DNA of 64,000 bases, taken from the NCBI GenBank assembly GCA_910577175.1, contig CAJTLU010000010.1, positions 40,642-104,641 of the forward strand. The letters run 5' to 3'. Both the position numbers and the translations under genes were made by a program. Shown piece by piece: positions 25,697 to 32,344 of the stretch. Source of the stretch: an uncultured Lachnospiraceae bacterium. Lineage in GTDB: Bacteria; Bacillota; Clostridia; Lachnospirales; Lachnospiraceae. Below the pieces are notes generated by a model. That model searched no databases. It was not told where the DNA came from and saw only the letters and a list, made by a program, of their open reading frames with translations. Each line of letters starts with the position of its first letter. Position 1 is the first letter of the stretch.

Positions 25697-25771
25697 CATC
25701 CTTTTTCCATCCTGAGGTTTTACAAAACCACTGGCATACAGAAAGCCTGACAAGAGAAGCTCTCTTATCAA
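25697..25771 (-). repeat. duplicated segment, copy B (decayed)
   Basis: Minus strand TTGATAAGAGAG..CTCTTGTCAGG followed at the same distance as in copy A by CTCAGGATGGAAAAAGGATGAG. The ribosome-site-like part is altered and no long frame follows. It looks like the remnant of a duplicated gene start. Confidence 0.5.
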
Positions 25772-25830
25772 ATACTCTGTTTTAATAATATCACCAGTTA
25801 TGCTTCCAGAAAATTGCTTTTTGTGTGTTA

Positions 25831-25876
25831 TTTTTCGTTGCTTTTCGTTGCTTTTTGTTGGGAATTGTGTTATAAT
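25831..25876 (+). promoter_or_regulatory. promoter of the Spo0A-like gene with overlapping direct repeats
   Basis: TTGCTT (25848-25853), 17 bases, TATAAT (25871-25876). Three near-copies of TTTCGTTGC at about 10-base steps (25832-25860) cover the minus-35, a layout often used for a response-regulator site on one face of the helix. Confidence 0.65.
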
Positions 25877-25910
25877 TTTCTTATCTTATAATGGTAGGAG
25901 ATATCTTAGT

Positions 25911-26693
25911 ATGTATGAAAAACTTGAAATTTTGATTGTAGAAGACGATACCTTATTATCTAAAGAACTGACCTTTCTTATTGACAATTCCGATGATTTA
26001 TTTCTGATTGCTGCCACAAACGATTCATTCGAGGCTGTTGCGCATATAAAAGACACCATACCAGATGTCGTTATCCTTGACTTGGAACTGCATCAAGGGA
26101 AAGGCAGCGGCTTAAATGTACTGTATGATATCCATACACTCTCCCTTTCTAAAAAGCCTTATATTCTAGTCAATACGGATAATTCAAGCGTAATCACACA
26201 CGAAACTGCGCGTACACTAGGTGCAGATTACATTATGTCAAAACACCAGGAAGGTTACTCGTCTCAAAGCATTATAGATTTCCTACGGATTATGCGTCCT
26301 ACAATAAAAAGCATCCAAATATCTTCCAATGTCAGCAATGCAACAAAACCAACAGAACAATACTCCAAACGAATCTACCGTCGTATTATGGCAGAGTTAA
26401 ACCATGTTGGCATCAACCCAAAATCTATCGGTTATACCTATTTAATGGATGCTATTTACTTCATGACAAAACAATCCACACAGAGTATTTGTGCCGCCCT
26501 TGCTGGCAAATATAATAAATCAGAGGCCAGCATAGAAAGAGCTATGCAGAATGCAATCAACCGTGCTTGGAAAACATATGATATCAAAGAGCTTCTGCAC
26601 CACTACACTGCCAAGATCAGTTCTGTCAAAGGTGCCCCGACGCTTACGGAGTTTATCTGCTTTTACGCAAATATGATTAAAACCGAGTATTAA
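25911..26693 (+). CDS. Spo0A-like response regulator
   Basis: 260 residues: a receiver domain (about 1-125) with acidic pocket E11/D12/D13, phospho-acceptor D57 in VVILDLEL, T89 and K111, then a C-terminal domain (about 155-258) with the Spo0A pattern. That pattern includes GINPKSIGYTYLMDAIYFM, the helix-turn-helix KYNKSEASIERAMQNAINRAW, and APTLTEFICFYANMI. Spo0A binds TTTGTCRAA-type boxes. This copy is not the sporulation regulator by context: it is divergent from an ABC/FtsX exporter operon with no sporulation genes nearby, and no kinase gene is adjacent. The start is ATG 25911 behind TAGGAG; an earlier ATG would lie upstream of the promoter. Confidence 0.88.
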   Translation: MYEKLEILIVEDDTLLSKELTFLIDNSDDLFLIAATNDSFEAVAHIKDTIPDVVILDLELHQGKGSGLNVLYDIHTLSLSKKPYILVNTDNSSVITHETARTLGADYIMSKHQEGYSSQSIIDFLRIMRPTIKSIQISSNVSNATKPTEQYSKRIYRRIMAELNHVGINPKSIGYTYLMDAIYFMTKQSTQSICAALAGKYNKSEASIERAMQNAINRAWKTYDIKELLHHYTAKISSVKGAPTLTEFICFYANMIKTEY

Positions 26694-26810
26694 CTTATTA
26701 TCACTGCTAACCAACTTACGGATATACCTTATAGCGCAACAGTCTGTACAAATCTGAAGGCGGCAGTAATATCGGGCTTATGACAACATTGGAAATCCTT
26801 GAAAAGAAAA

Positions 26811-26856
26811 AAGGCAGCTTTCCTAACGGTCTGAGCACCGTCCCTGCTTCATTTTT
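26811..26856. terminator. bidirectional terminator after the Spo0A-like gene
   Basis: Nested stem: GCAG/CTGC outside and ACGGT-CTGAGC-ACCGT inside. T-runs follow on both strands (ATTTTTG on plus, TTTTTTCTTTTC on minus). Confidence 0.75.
26823..26852 (-). CDS. nine-residue leader-like ORF in a micro-cassette
   Basis: A 10-codon frame (MKQGRCSDR, stop) starts at 26852 with AAGGAGGG seven bases upstream, directly after a sigma-A promoter. Its coding bases form the stem of the terminator just described. The predicted transcript is only about 60 bases long. It could be a leader peptide, a small RNA, or fortuitous. Confidence 0.35.
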   Translation of the reverse strand: MKQGRCSDR

Positions 26857-26872
26857 GCCCTCCTTTTTCCTA

Positions 26873-26901
26873 ATTATACCAGACTGCTTCCCTCCTTTCA
26901 A
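26873..26901 (-). promoter_or_regulatory. sigma-A promoter of the micro-cassette
   Basis: Minus strand TTGAAA, 17 bases, TATAAT, about 10 bases from the ribosome-site-like AAGGAGGG and about 20 from the 9-residue frame. The rest of 26694-27071 holds only the terminator and an inverted repeat. Confidence 0.65.
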
Positions 26902-26980
26902 ACAGTTAAAAACTTGAGCTTCCGCATTTTTTAGCAGTCATTAAAATTCCGGCGCTGCATACAAAATGCGTAAGCGCAAG

Positions 26981-27038
26981 CCAGGGATACTAAAATCCCA
27001 TGGCAAAGCTCCTTTCCATGCAATTTCAGTATCCCTGG
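26981..27038. repeat. inverted repeat between convergent units
   Basis: CCAGGGATACT pairs with AGTATCCCTGG (11 bp), enclosing a second pairing CATGG/CCATG. No T-run on either strand. It lies about 35 bases beyond the stop of the coiled-coil gene. Confidence 0.6.
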
Positions 27039-27071
27039 TCTTTCAGCACATCTGCTGTTTCTTCGTATCTT

Positions 27072-27929
27072 CTATACTCCCTGGTCCACAGCTGCGCCCT
27101 TTAAATCCTCTAAATCGAGCTTTAGCTGGCTGACAATATTCTGAAGCTCCTGCTGGACCTTTTCGTCGGTTTCTGCTATTTTCACCATCTGTCTGGTTGC
27201 GGCAGTGACATAATCTGCATCCGGAGAACTGTCTTCCCTTTCTTCTCTTTCCTCTTTCTTTGCCTTCATCGCTTCGATGCGCTCTTCTTCTTCCTTTTCC
27301 TTCTCTGCCTTTTCTTCGGCTTCCTCGGTGCGCTTTTCGTTCTCTTCGTCGATATGCTCCTTCGCTTCATCCTGCAGCATACCGATAATTTCCTTGTTTG
27401 CCGCCTCTAAAATCTTGTCTGCATCCTCGGTTGCTTTCACCATCGGCGCTGACTTCAGACGCTCCAACCGAATATCAGTCAAGGCGTCCTCTGTCCCCTC
27501 TACCAGCATCTGACCGTTCATAACCTGTGCGCTGAAATAGTCCTCTGCCTCTTCAATCTCCCTCATCTCTTCCAGATATTCCTCTTCGGTCAGGTCCATA
27601 CGATCAGCAAGCTCAGACTTACGCTCCTGCACCTTACTCAGCTCTGCCTTTGCGGCAACCATTTCCTCCTGCGTCTTTGAAATACTTTCTTTCATCTGTT
27701 CAACGCTCTCATCAATAGACCTTTCTCTTGAAAAGGCATCTCCCACAATCTTCATTGCCTTCTTCTGCGCCTCTTTCCGGCGCTCTGCAATCTCATCTGC
27801 CGGGAACTGTACGCCTCCGGCAAAAATTCTACCGTTCTGTAACCCTTTCGCTGCCTTCGCCGGGCTCATACGCTCCGTCGTCTGCTGCCCGCCTACATAA
27901 ATATTTCTTGCCTCCTGCTCAATACGCAT
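27072..27929 (-). CDS. coiled-coil protein of the sigma-28 regulon, function unknown
   Basis: 285 residues, no signal peptide or membrane helix. After a ~50-residue polar start the protein is nearly all helical and highly charged: heptads at about 70-130, EEYLEEMREIEEAEDYFSAQ, and a Glu/Lys-rich stretch (about 195-235), then QELQNIVSQLKLDLEDL near the end. I do not recognise a family. Two features tie it to flagella: a GCCGATAT sigma-28 promoter upstream, and a hairpin with loop AGGGAT whose loop is the ribosome binding site, as expected for CsrA control. Flagellin 1 lies just upstream on the same strand. A filament- or motor-associated cytoplasmic protein, or an export chaperone, is possible. 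Confidence 0.8.
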   Translation of the reverse strand: MRIEQEARNIYVGGQQTTERMSPAKAAKGLQNGRIFAGGVQFPADEIAERRKEAQKKAMKIVGDAFSRERSIDESVEQMKESISKTQEEMVAAKAELSKVQERKSELADRMDLTEEEYLEEMREIEEAEDYFSAQVMNGQMLVEGTEDALTDIRLERLKSAPMVKATEDADKILEAANKEIIGMLQDEAKEHIDEENEKRTEEAEEKAEKEKEEEERIEAMKAKKEEREEREDSSPDADYVTAATRQMVKIAETDEKVQQELQNIVSQLKLDLEDLKGAAVDQGV

Positions 27930-27945
27930 AAAGAATCCCTTCTTT
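27930..27945 (-). promoter_or_regulatory. putative CsrA hairpin over the coiled-coil gene ribosome site
   Basis: AAAGA-AGGGAT-TCTTT on the transcript: a 5-bp stem with loop AGGGAU, matching the ANGGA loop CsrA prefers. The loop is the ribosome binding site, six bases from the ATG. Confidence 0.55.
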
Positions 27946-27997
27946 CTGCCGCAGACAAATCCTACGGTCTAATGTTATTTACGTTTATCTATTTTTT

Positions 27998-28025
27998 ATA
28001 TCGGCTTTTTCAGCGCATTCTGTTA
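27998..28025 (-). promoter_or_regulatory. sigma-28 promoter of the coiled-coil gene
   Basis: Minus strand TAAC, 16 bases, GCCGATAT. The minus-10 is identical to those of flgM and flagellin 2; the minus-35 is weaker. Confidence 0.7.
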
Positions 28026-28118
28026 TAGCTTTTCCTGCCCATTCATTCCAATTTTCTTACCATTCGCGCAAACAAAGCAGAGACTCCGCCCAAGGACTCT
28101 TACGCTTTCCCATAACGC

Positions 28119-28151
28119 AAAAAGAACCTCTGCAATGCAGTGGTCCTTTTT
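28119..28151 (-). terminator. terminator after flagellin 1
   Basis: A 15-base stem with one A-A mismatch (AAAAAGGACCACTGC with GCAGAGGTTCTTTTT, loop ATT) ends in a T-run. About 85 bases after the flagellin stop. Confidence 0.75.
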
Positions 28152-28237
28152 GCTATTTTCAACCTATCGGGACATGGAAAATCCTTTTGGATTATAACAA
28201 TGTAACAATAAGGCGAAGTAAGCATTACTTATTCTTA

Positions 28238-29890
28238 TCAGCCCTGAAGCAGGGAAAGTACGCCCTGGGTCGACTGATTTGCCTGAGTAAGCATGGACTG
28301 GGATGCCTGGGAGAGAATGTTGTTCTTGCTGTACTCTACCATCTCAGATGCCATGTCTACATCACGGATACGGGACTCTGCAGTCTGCAGGTTCTCGGCA
28401 GAAGTATCCAGGTTTGCAATCGTATGCTCTAAGCGGTTCTGTACTGCACCGAGCATGGAACGCTGCTTGGAAACTCTCTTAATTGCCTCATCGATAACGC
28501 CGATGGAATTGGATGCCTTATCCTGCTCATCTACACGCACATTCTGTCCGCTGACACCAAGTGCAGAAGCACTCATATCGCTGATTGTGAAAGTAAGGGT
28601 CTGACCCTCGTTCGCACCAACCTGCAGCTTCATTCCGCCGCTGGCAGATACACTGTCATATGTAGCCTGGGTTAAGAATGCATCCTCATCTCCGAGACCT
28701 TTACCACCTGCTAATGTAAGCTTCTTCTCCACAGAGGAATCAGTAACAAACAACGTGTTCGGCTCATCCGGATGATCCTTTACACCGCTTAACTCTACCG
28801 TCACATTCAGACCCTCTTTTGCAAGGAGGTCTTCAATGTCCTCTGCGGTATATTCCTTGCCGGACATTAAGGAAATCTCATAACCTGCCGGAGTTTTTAC
28901 AGCATCATCCAGACTGCCTGCTCCTGTCATATCATAGACCGGTGCGGTACTCAGGGTCACGCTTTCCTTTCCTTCCTTAGCATCAAACTTAAATACAATG
29001 TCAATGTTATAGTCCTGTCCATATTTATTGGCAGTAATTTTAATTGCATTTGCGCCGACAAAGTTCCCGGCATTTGCAGCTAATAAATCTACCTCACCGG
29101 TGGTTGCCTTTACGCCTGCAACCGTAGCTTCACTCGTCTTAGAAGTATCTGCCGATGCAGTAAATACGCCGGTTGCAAACTTCATCGTAACCTCTGCCGG
29201 AGTATTCGTTGCAGTGGAGTCCTCCTGCTTTGCATTTTTAATCAGGTTATCAATATCTGCCTGCGTATAGGTCTTATTATCTGCAAGGCTGATAGTCAAT
29301 GCCGTACCGGCTGCATCCCAGATAGCAGACTCGCCGCCGGCAGTAGCACTTGTATTTGTCGTAATGGTAACGCCTACAACACTGGAAGTGATAAACGCAC
29401 CAAGCTCACCGTCATACTGTCCGTACTTCGGACCGGAAGTGGTATTTGTGGAAGCTGCACCGTCAAAGGAACCGTCGAGTAACTTCATGGTGTTGAACTC
29501 CGTGGTCTCTGCAATACGGTCAAGCTCGTCCTGTAACTGCTCGATTTCATCCTGGATATTGCCGCGGTCGTCATCGGTCTCAGTACCGTTGGCTGCCTGC
29601 ACTGCAAGCTCACGCATTCTCTGTAAGATGCTGTGGGACTCATTCAGCGCGCCTTCTGCGGTCTGAATCAAAGAGATACCGTCCTCTGCATTGGTAGAAG
29701 CCTGTGTAAGACCACGGATCTGGCTTCTCATTTTTTCGGAAATCGCAAGACCTGCTGCATCATCTGCCGCACGGTTAATACGATAACCGGAAGAAAGCTT
29801 TTCTGTGGATTTTGCAAGATTGCCGGTAACAATTCCGAGCATACGATTGGCATTCATTGACTGCATATTGTGTTGAACGATCATTGCCAT
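28238..29890 (-). CDS. fliC: flagellin 1
   Basis: 550 residues; the filament subunit. The N-terminal D0/D1 helices (MAMIVQHNMQSMNANRM, then STEKLSSGYRINRAADDAAG) and C-terminal D1/D0 (RLEHTIANLDTSAENLQ, ending SLLQG) are highly conserved, and the middle (about 150-440) is a Thr/Ala/Asp-rich variable domain. LQRMRELAVQAANGT in D1 matches the segment TLR5 recognises in enteric flagellins. It is closely related to flagellin 2 across the whole length. A sigma-28 promoter and two ANGGA-loop hairpins precede it; GAGGAGG is the ribosome site. FliS, FliW and CsrA encoded nearby would serve it. Confidence 0.97.
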   Translation of the reverse strand: MAMIVQHNMQSMNANRMLGIVTGNLAKSTEKLSSGYRINRAADDAAGLAISEKMRSQIRGLTQASTNAEDGISLIQTAEGALNESHSILQRMRELAVQAANGTETDDDRGNIQDEIEQLQDELDRIAETTEFNTMKLLDGSFDGAASTNTTSGPKYGQYDGELGAFITSSVVGVTITTNTSATAGGESAIWDAAGTALTISLADNKTYTQADIDNLIKNAKQEDSTATNTPAEVTMKFATGVFTASADTSKTSEATVAGVKATTGEVDLLAANAGNFVGANAIKITANKYGQDYNIDIVFKFDAKEGKESVTLSTAPVYDMTGAGSLDDAVKTPAGYEISLMSGKEYTAEDIEDLLAKEGLNVTVELSGVKDHPDEPNTLFVTDSSVEKKLTLAGGKGLGDEDAFLTQATYDSVSASGGMKLQVGANEGQTLTFTISDMSASALGVSGQNVRVDEQDKASNSIGVIDEAIKRVSKQRSMLGAVQNRLEHTIANLDTSAENLQTAESRIRDVDMASEMVEYSKNNILSQASQSMLTQANQSTQGVLSLLQG

Positions 29891-29955
29891 AGGTAATTCC
29901 TCCTCGAATATAGATTTTCAGTTTGATAGGTTGTAATATTTCATGAAATACAGCG

Positions 29956-29971
29956 TTCGAGTCCTTTCGAA
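29956..29971 (-). promoter_or_regulatory. flagellin 1 leader hairpin 2 (putative CsrA site)
   Basis: TTCGA-AAGGAC-TCGAA on the transcript: 5-bp stem, loop AAGGAC (ANGGA). About 65 bases before the start codon. Confidence 0.65.
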
Positions 29972-29977
29972 GCAAGT

Positions 29978-29991
29978 CTGAATCCGTTCAG
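29978..29991 (-). promoter_or_regulatory. flagellin 1 leader hairpin 1 (putative CsrA site)
   Basis: CTGA-ACGGAT-TCAG on the transcript, loop ACGGAT (ANGGA). It is the upstream member of a pair also present in the flagellin 2 leader. Confidence 0.65.
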
Positions 29992-30020
29992 CACAACTGT
30001 CATTCATTTACTTGATTCAT

Positions 30021-30047
30021 ATATCGTCAAAACATCCCTCTCACTTA
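30021..30047 (-). promoter_or_regulatory. sigma-28 promoter of flagellin 1
   Basis: Minus strand TAAG, 15 bases, GACGATAT. One mismatch to GCCGATAT. The leader is about 125 bases long. Confidence 0.82.
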
Positions 30048-30214
30048 ATAGCAAAAAACAAAAAAATTAAAAAAACTGATTTTAAATTCCATTTTCCTGA
30101 CACCACTTGCGTTTTCGCATTCTATTTTCACATTTTATAAGCGGCCTCAGACGGTCCGTCGACTGTGCGGCAGGCCATAAGGATACATACAATGGAAACA
30201 TAAGGCTGCTCCGG

Positions 30215-30243
30215 TTGCATTTCTGCTTAAAAATTGTTATACT
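30215..30243 (+). promoter_or_regulatory. sigma-A promoter of parE-parC
   Basis: TTGCAT, 17 bases, TATACT, about 95 bases upstream of parE. The remainder of the 29891-30340 gap holds the divergent flagellin leader. Confidence 0.7.
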
Positions 30244-30340
30244 GGATTTGTTCCGCGCACCGGCACCTTTTGCCGCCTTTCACATACGGAACAACGACTA
30301 AGACTATATACCATGAAAAGATATGAAAAGGAGTCAGGCT

Positions 30341-32332
30341 ATGGAACAATACAACGGAAGCCAGATTGTTGTTCTGGAGGGTCTGGAGGCAGTCAGAAAG
30401 CGTCCCGGCATGTATATCGGAAGCACCGGCAGCCGCGGTCTTCACCACCTTATCTGGGAGATTTTAGATAACGGCATCGACGAACACCTTGGAGGATACT
30501 GTGACCGCATTGAAATAGAATTGCAGAAAGACGGCGGTATTTCCGTTACAGATAACGGCCGCGGGGTTCCGGTCGATATTCATCCGACAAAGCACATCCC
30601 GACAGCACGCGTGGTTTATACGATTCTGCATGCAGGCGGAAAGTTCGGGGGCGGCGCATATAAGGTTTCCGGCGGTCTGCACGGCGTAGGCGCTTCCGTA
30701 GTAAATGCCCTTTCCTCTAAAATGATTGTGGAAATCAAGCATGACGGCAAGGTTTACCGGGATGAGTACCGGGATGGCGGCCACATCGTAACCCCGTTAG
30801 AAAACGGTCTGCTCCCGGTCGTGGGAAGCTGCAGGAAGTCTGACACCGGCACAAAGGTAACCTTCTACCCTGACGCATCGATTTTTGAGTCCGTGGAATT
30901 TAAAACTGACATCATCCGGAAAAAGCTCAAAGAAGTGGCCTACTTAAATAAAGGCCTTACCATTTTATATAAAGACAGGATTGCCGGAGAAGAGCTGACC
31001 TATTATGAAGAGTATGGTATTAAAAGCTTTGTCACATATCTCTGCCGCGAGGCACAGCCTCTCCATCCGGAGCCGGTTTACATCGAAGGGAAAAGCGGCG
31101 ATATCGAGGTTGAAGTGGCATTCCAGTATACCGACAGCTTCCAGGAGCAGATTAACTCCTACTGCAACCGCATTAATGTCGTGGACGGCGGCACGCTGGT
31201 AACCGGCTTTAAAAGCGCCCTGACCCGCGTTATGAACCAGTACGCCAGAGAGCTTGGCATTCTGAAAGAAAAGGACGAAAACTTTGACGGCAGGGACATC
31301 CGGACCGGCCTGTTTGCCATTATTTCCATTAAGCACCCTGACCCGCAGTTTGAGGGGCAGACCAAAACAAAGCTTGGCAATACCGATGCAAAGGTAGCGG
31401 TAGAGGATGTTTTTACCGGCGAGGTCACGCGCTATTTTGATAAAAACGTGGAGGAATTAAAGACCATTCTCGATAATTCCATGAAATCTTACAACGCACG
31501 AAAGGTCGGCGATAAGGCGCGCAACGCTGCGCTAAAGCAGCTGCAGGATGTGGACTTTAAAAGCAAGCTTGCCGCCTGCTCCTCTAAAAAGCCGGAGGAA
31601 TGCGAGCTTTACATTGTCGAGGGCGACTCTGCCGGCGGTACGGTAAAGTCTGCCAGGAACCGCAAGACCCAGGCAGTTCTTCCGCTCCGCGGCAAAATTC
31701 TGAACGTAGAAAAAGCAACTCTTGATAAAATTTTAGTCAACAACGAAATCAAGTCCATGATTGCGGCATTCGGCTGCGGTATCAGCGACGATTTTGATAT
31801 TACAAAGCTGCGCTTTGACAAAATTATTATTCTGACCGATGCCGACGTAGACGGCGCCCATATCAGCACCCTTCTTCTTACCTTTTTTTATCGCTTCATG
31901 CCAGAGCTGATTCTGGGGGGCAAAATCTACCGGGGGCTTCCGCCGCTCTATAAGGTGGAATATGAAGAAGCAGGCGCCCCGGACACATCCGGAGACGACG
32001 GCGCTTCCGTCTCAAAGACCGGAAAAAAAGCAAAGGCAAAAGGAAAGAAAACGAAAAACGAACGATATTTGTTCGACGACTTTGAACTGGAAAAATTCCG
32101 CAGGGAAGGTAAAAAAATTCTTTCCCTGCAACGCTACAAGGGACTGGGTGAGATGGATGCAGACCAGCTCTGGGAAACTACCTTAAACCCGGAAACCCGC
32201 AGTCTTGCACAGGTTTCCATCAGCGACACCGTAGAAGCAGACGAGGTCACTACATTACTTATGAGCAACAATGTCCCGCCGCGCCGCGCCTTCATTATGG
32301 AGGAAGCACGCTATGCGAAACTGGATGTATAA
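30341..32332 (+). CDS. parE: DNA topoisomerase IV subunit B
   Basis: 663 residues, the ATPase and TOPRIM half of a type IIA topoisomerase. The GHKL ATPase shows HLIWEILDNGIDE and GGLHGVGASVVNALS; the TOPRIM domain has EGDSAGGT and DADVDGAHI. A Lys/Gly-rich insert (about residues 540-575) sits before the C-terminal ILSLQRYKGLGEMDADQLWETT. It lies 12 bases before a ParC-like partner, away from any dnaA/recF context, so topoisomerase IV is preferred over gyrase. The start is ATG 30341 after AAGGAG. Confidence 0.88.
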   Translation: MEQYNGSQIVVLEGLEAVRKRPGMYIGSTGSRGLHHLIWEILDNGIDEHLGGYCDRIEIELQKDGGISVTDNGRGVPVDIHPTKHIPTARVVYTILHAGGKFGGGAYKVSGGLHGVGASVVNALSSKMIVEIKHDGKVYRDEYRDGGHIVTPLENGLLPVVGSCRKSDTGTKVTFYPDASIFESVEFKTDIIRKKLKEVAYLNKGLTILYKDRIAGEELTYYEEYGIKSFVTYLCREAQPLHPEPVYIEGKSGDIEVEVAFQYTDSFQEQINSYCNRINVVDGGTLVTGFKSALTRVMNQYARELGILKEKDENFDGRDIRTGLFAIISIKHPDPQFEGQTKTKLGNTDAKVAVEDVFTGEVTRYFDKNVEELKTILDNSMKSYNARKVGDKARNAALKQLQDVDFKSKLAACSSKKPEECELYIVEGDSAGGTVKSARNRKTQAVLPLRGKILNVEKATLDKILVNNEIKSMIAAFGCGISDDFDITKLRFDKIIILTDADVDGAHISTLLLTFFYRFMPELILGGKIYRGLPPLYKVEYEEAGAPDTSGDDGASVSKTGKKAKAKGKKTKNERYLFDDFELEKFRREGKKILSLQRYKGLGEMDADQLWETTLNPETRSLAQVSISDTVEADEVTTLLMSNNVPPRRAFIMEEARYAKLDV

Positions 32333-32344
32333 GGAGGTCCCGCT

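Noticed and set aside
25911..26693. The true sporulation regulator Spo0A
   Set aside because: C-terminal domain fits, but the context lacks spoIVB and other usual neighbours, and the helix-turn-helix is diverged; treated as Spo0A-like.
26716..26901. 61-residue protein frame
   Set aside because: It starts at TTG with no ribosome site, and it runs through the terminator and promoter of the micro-cassette.
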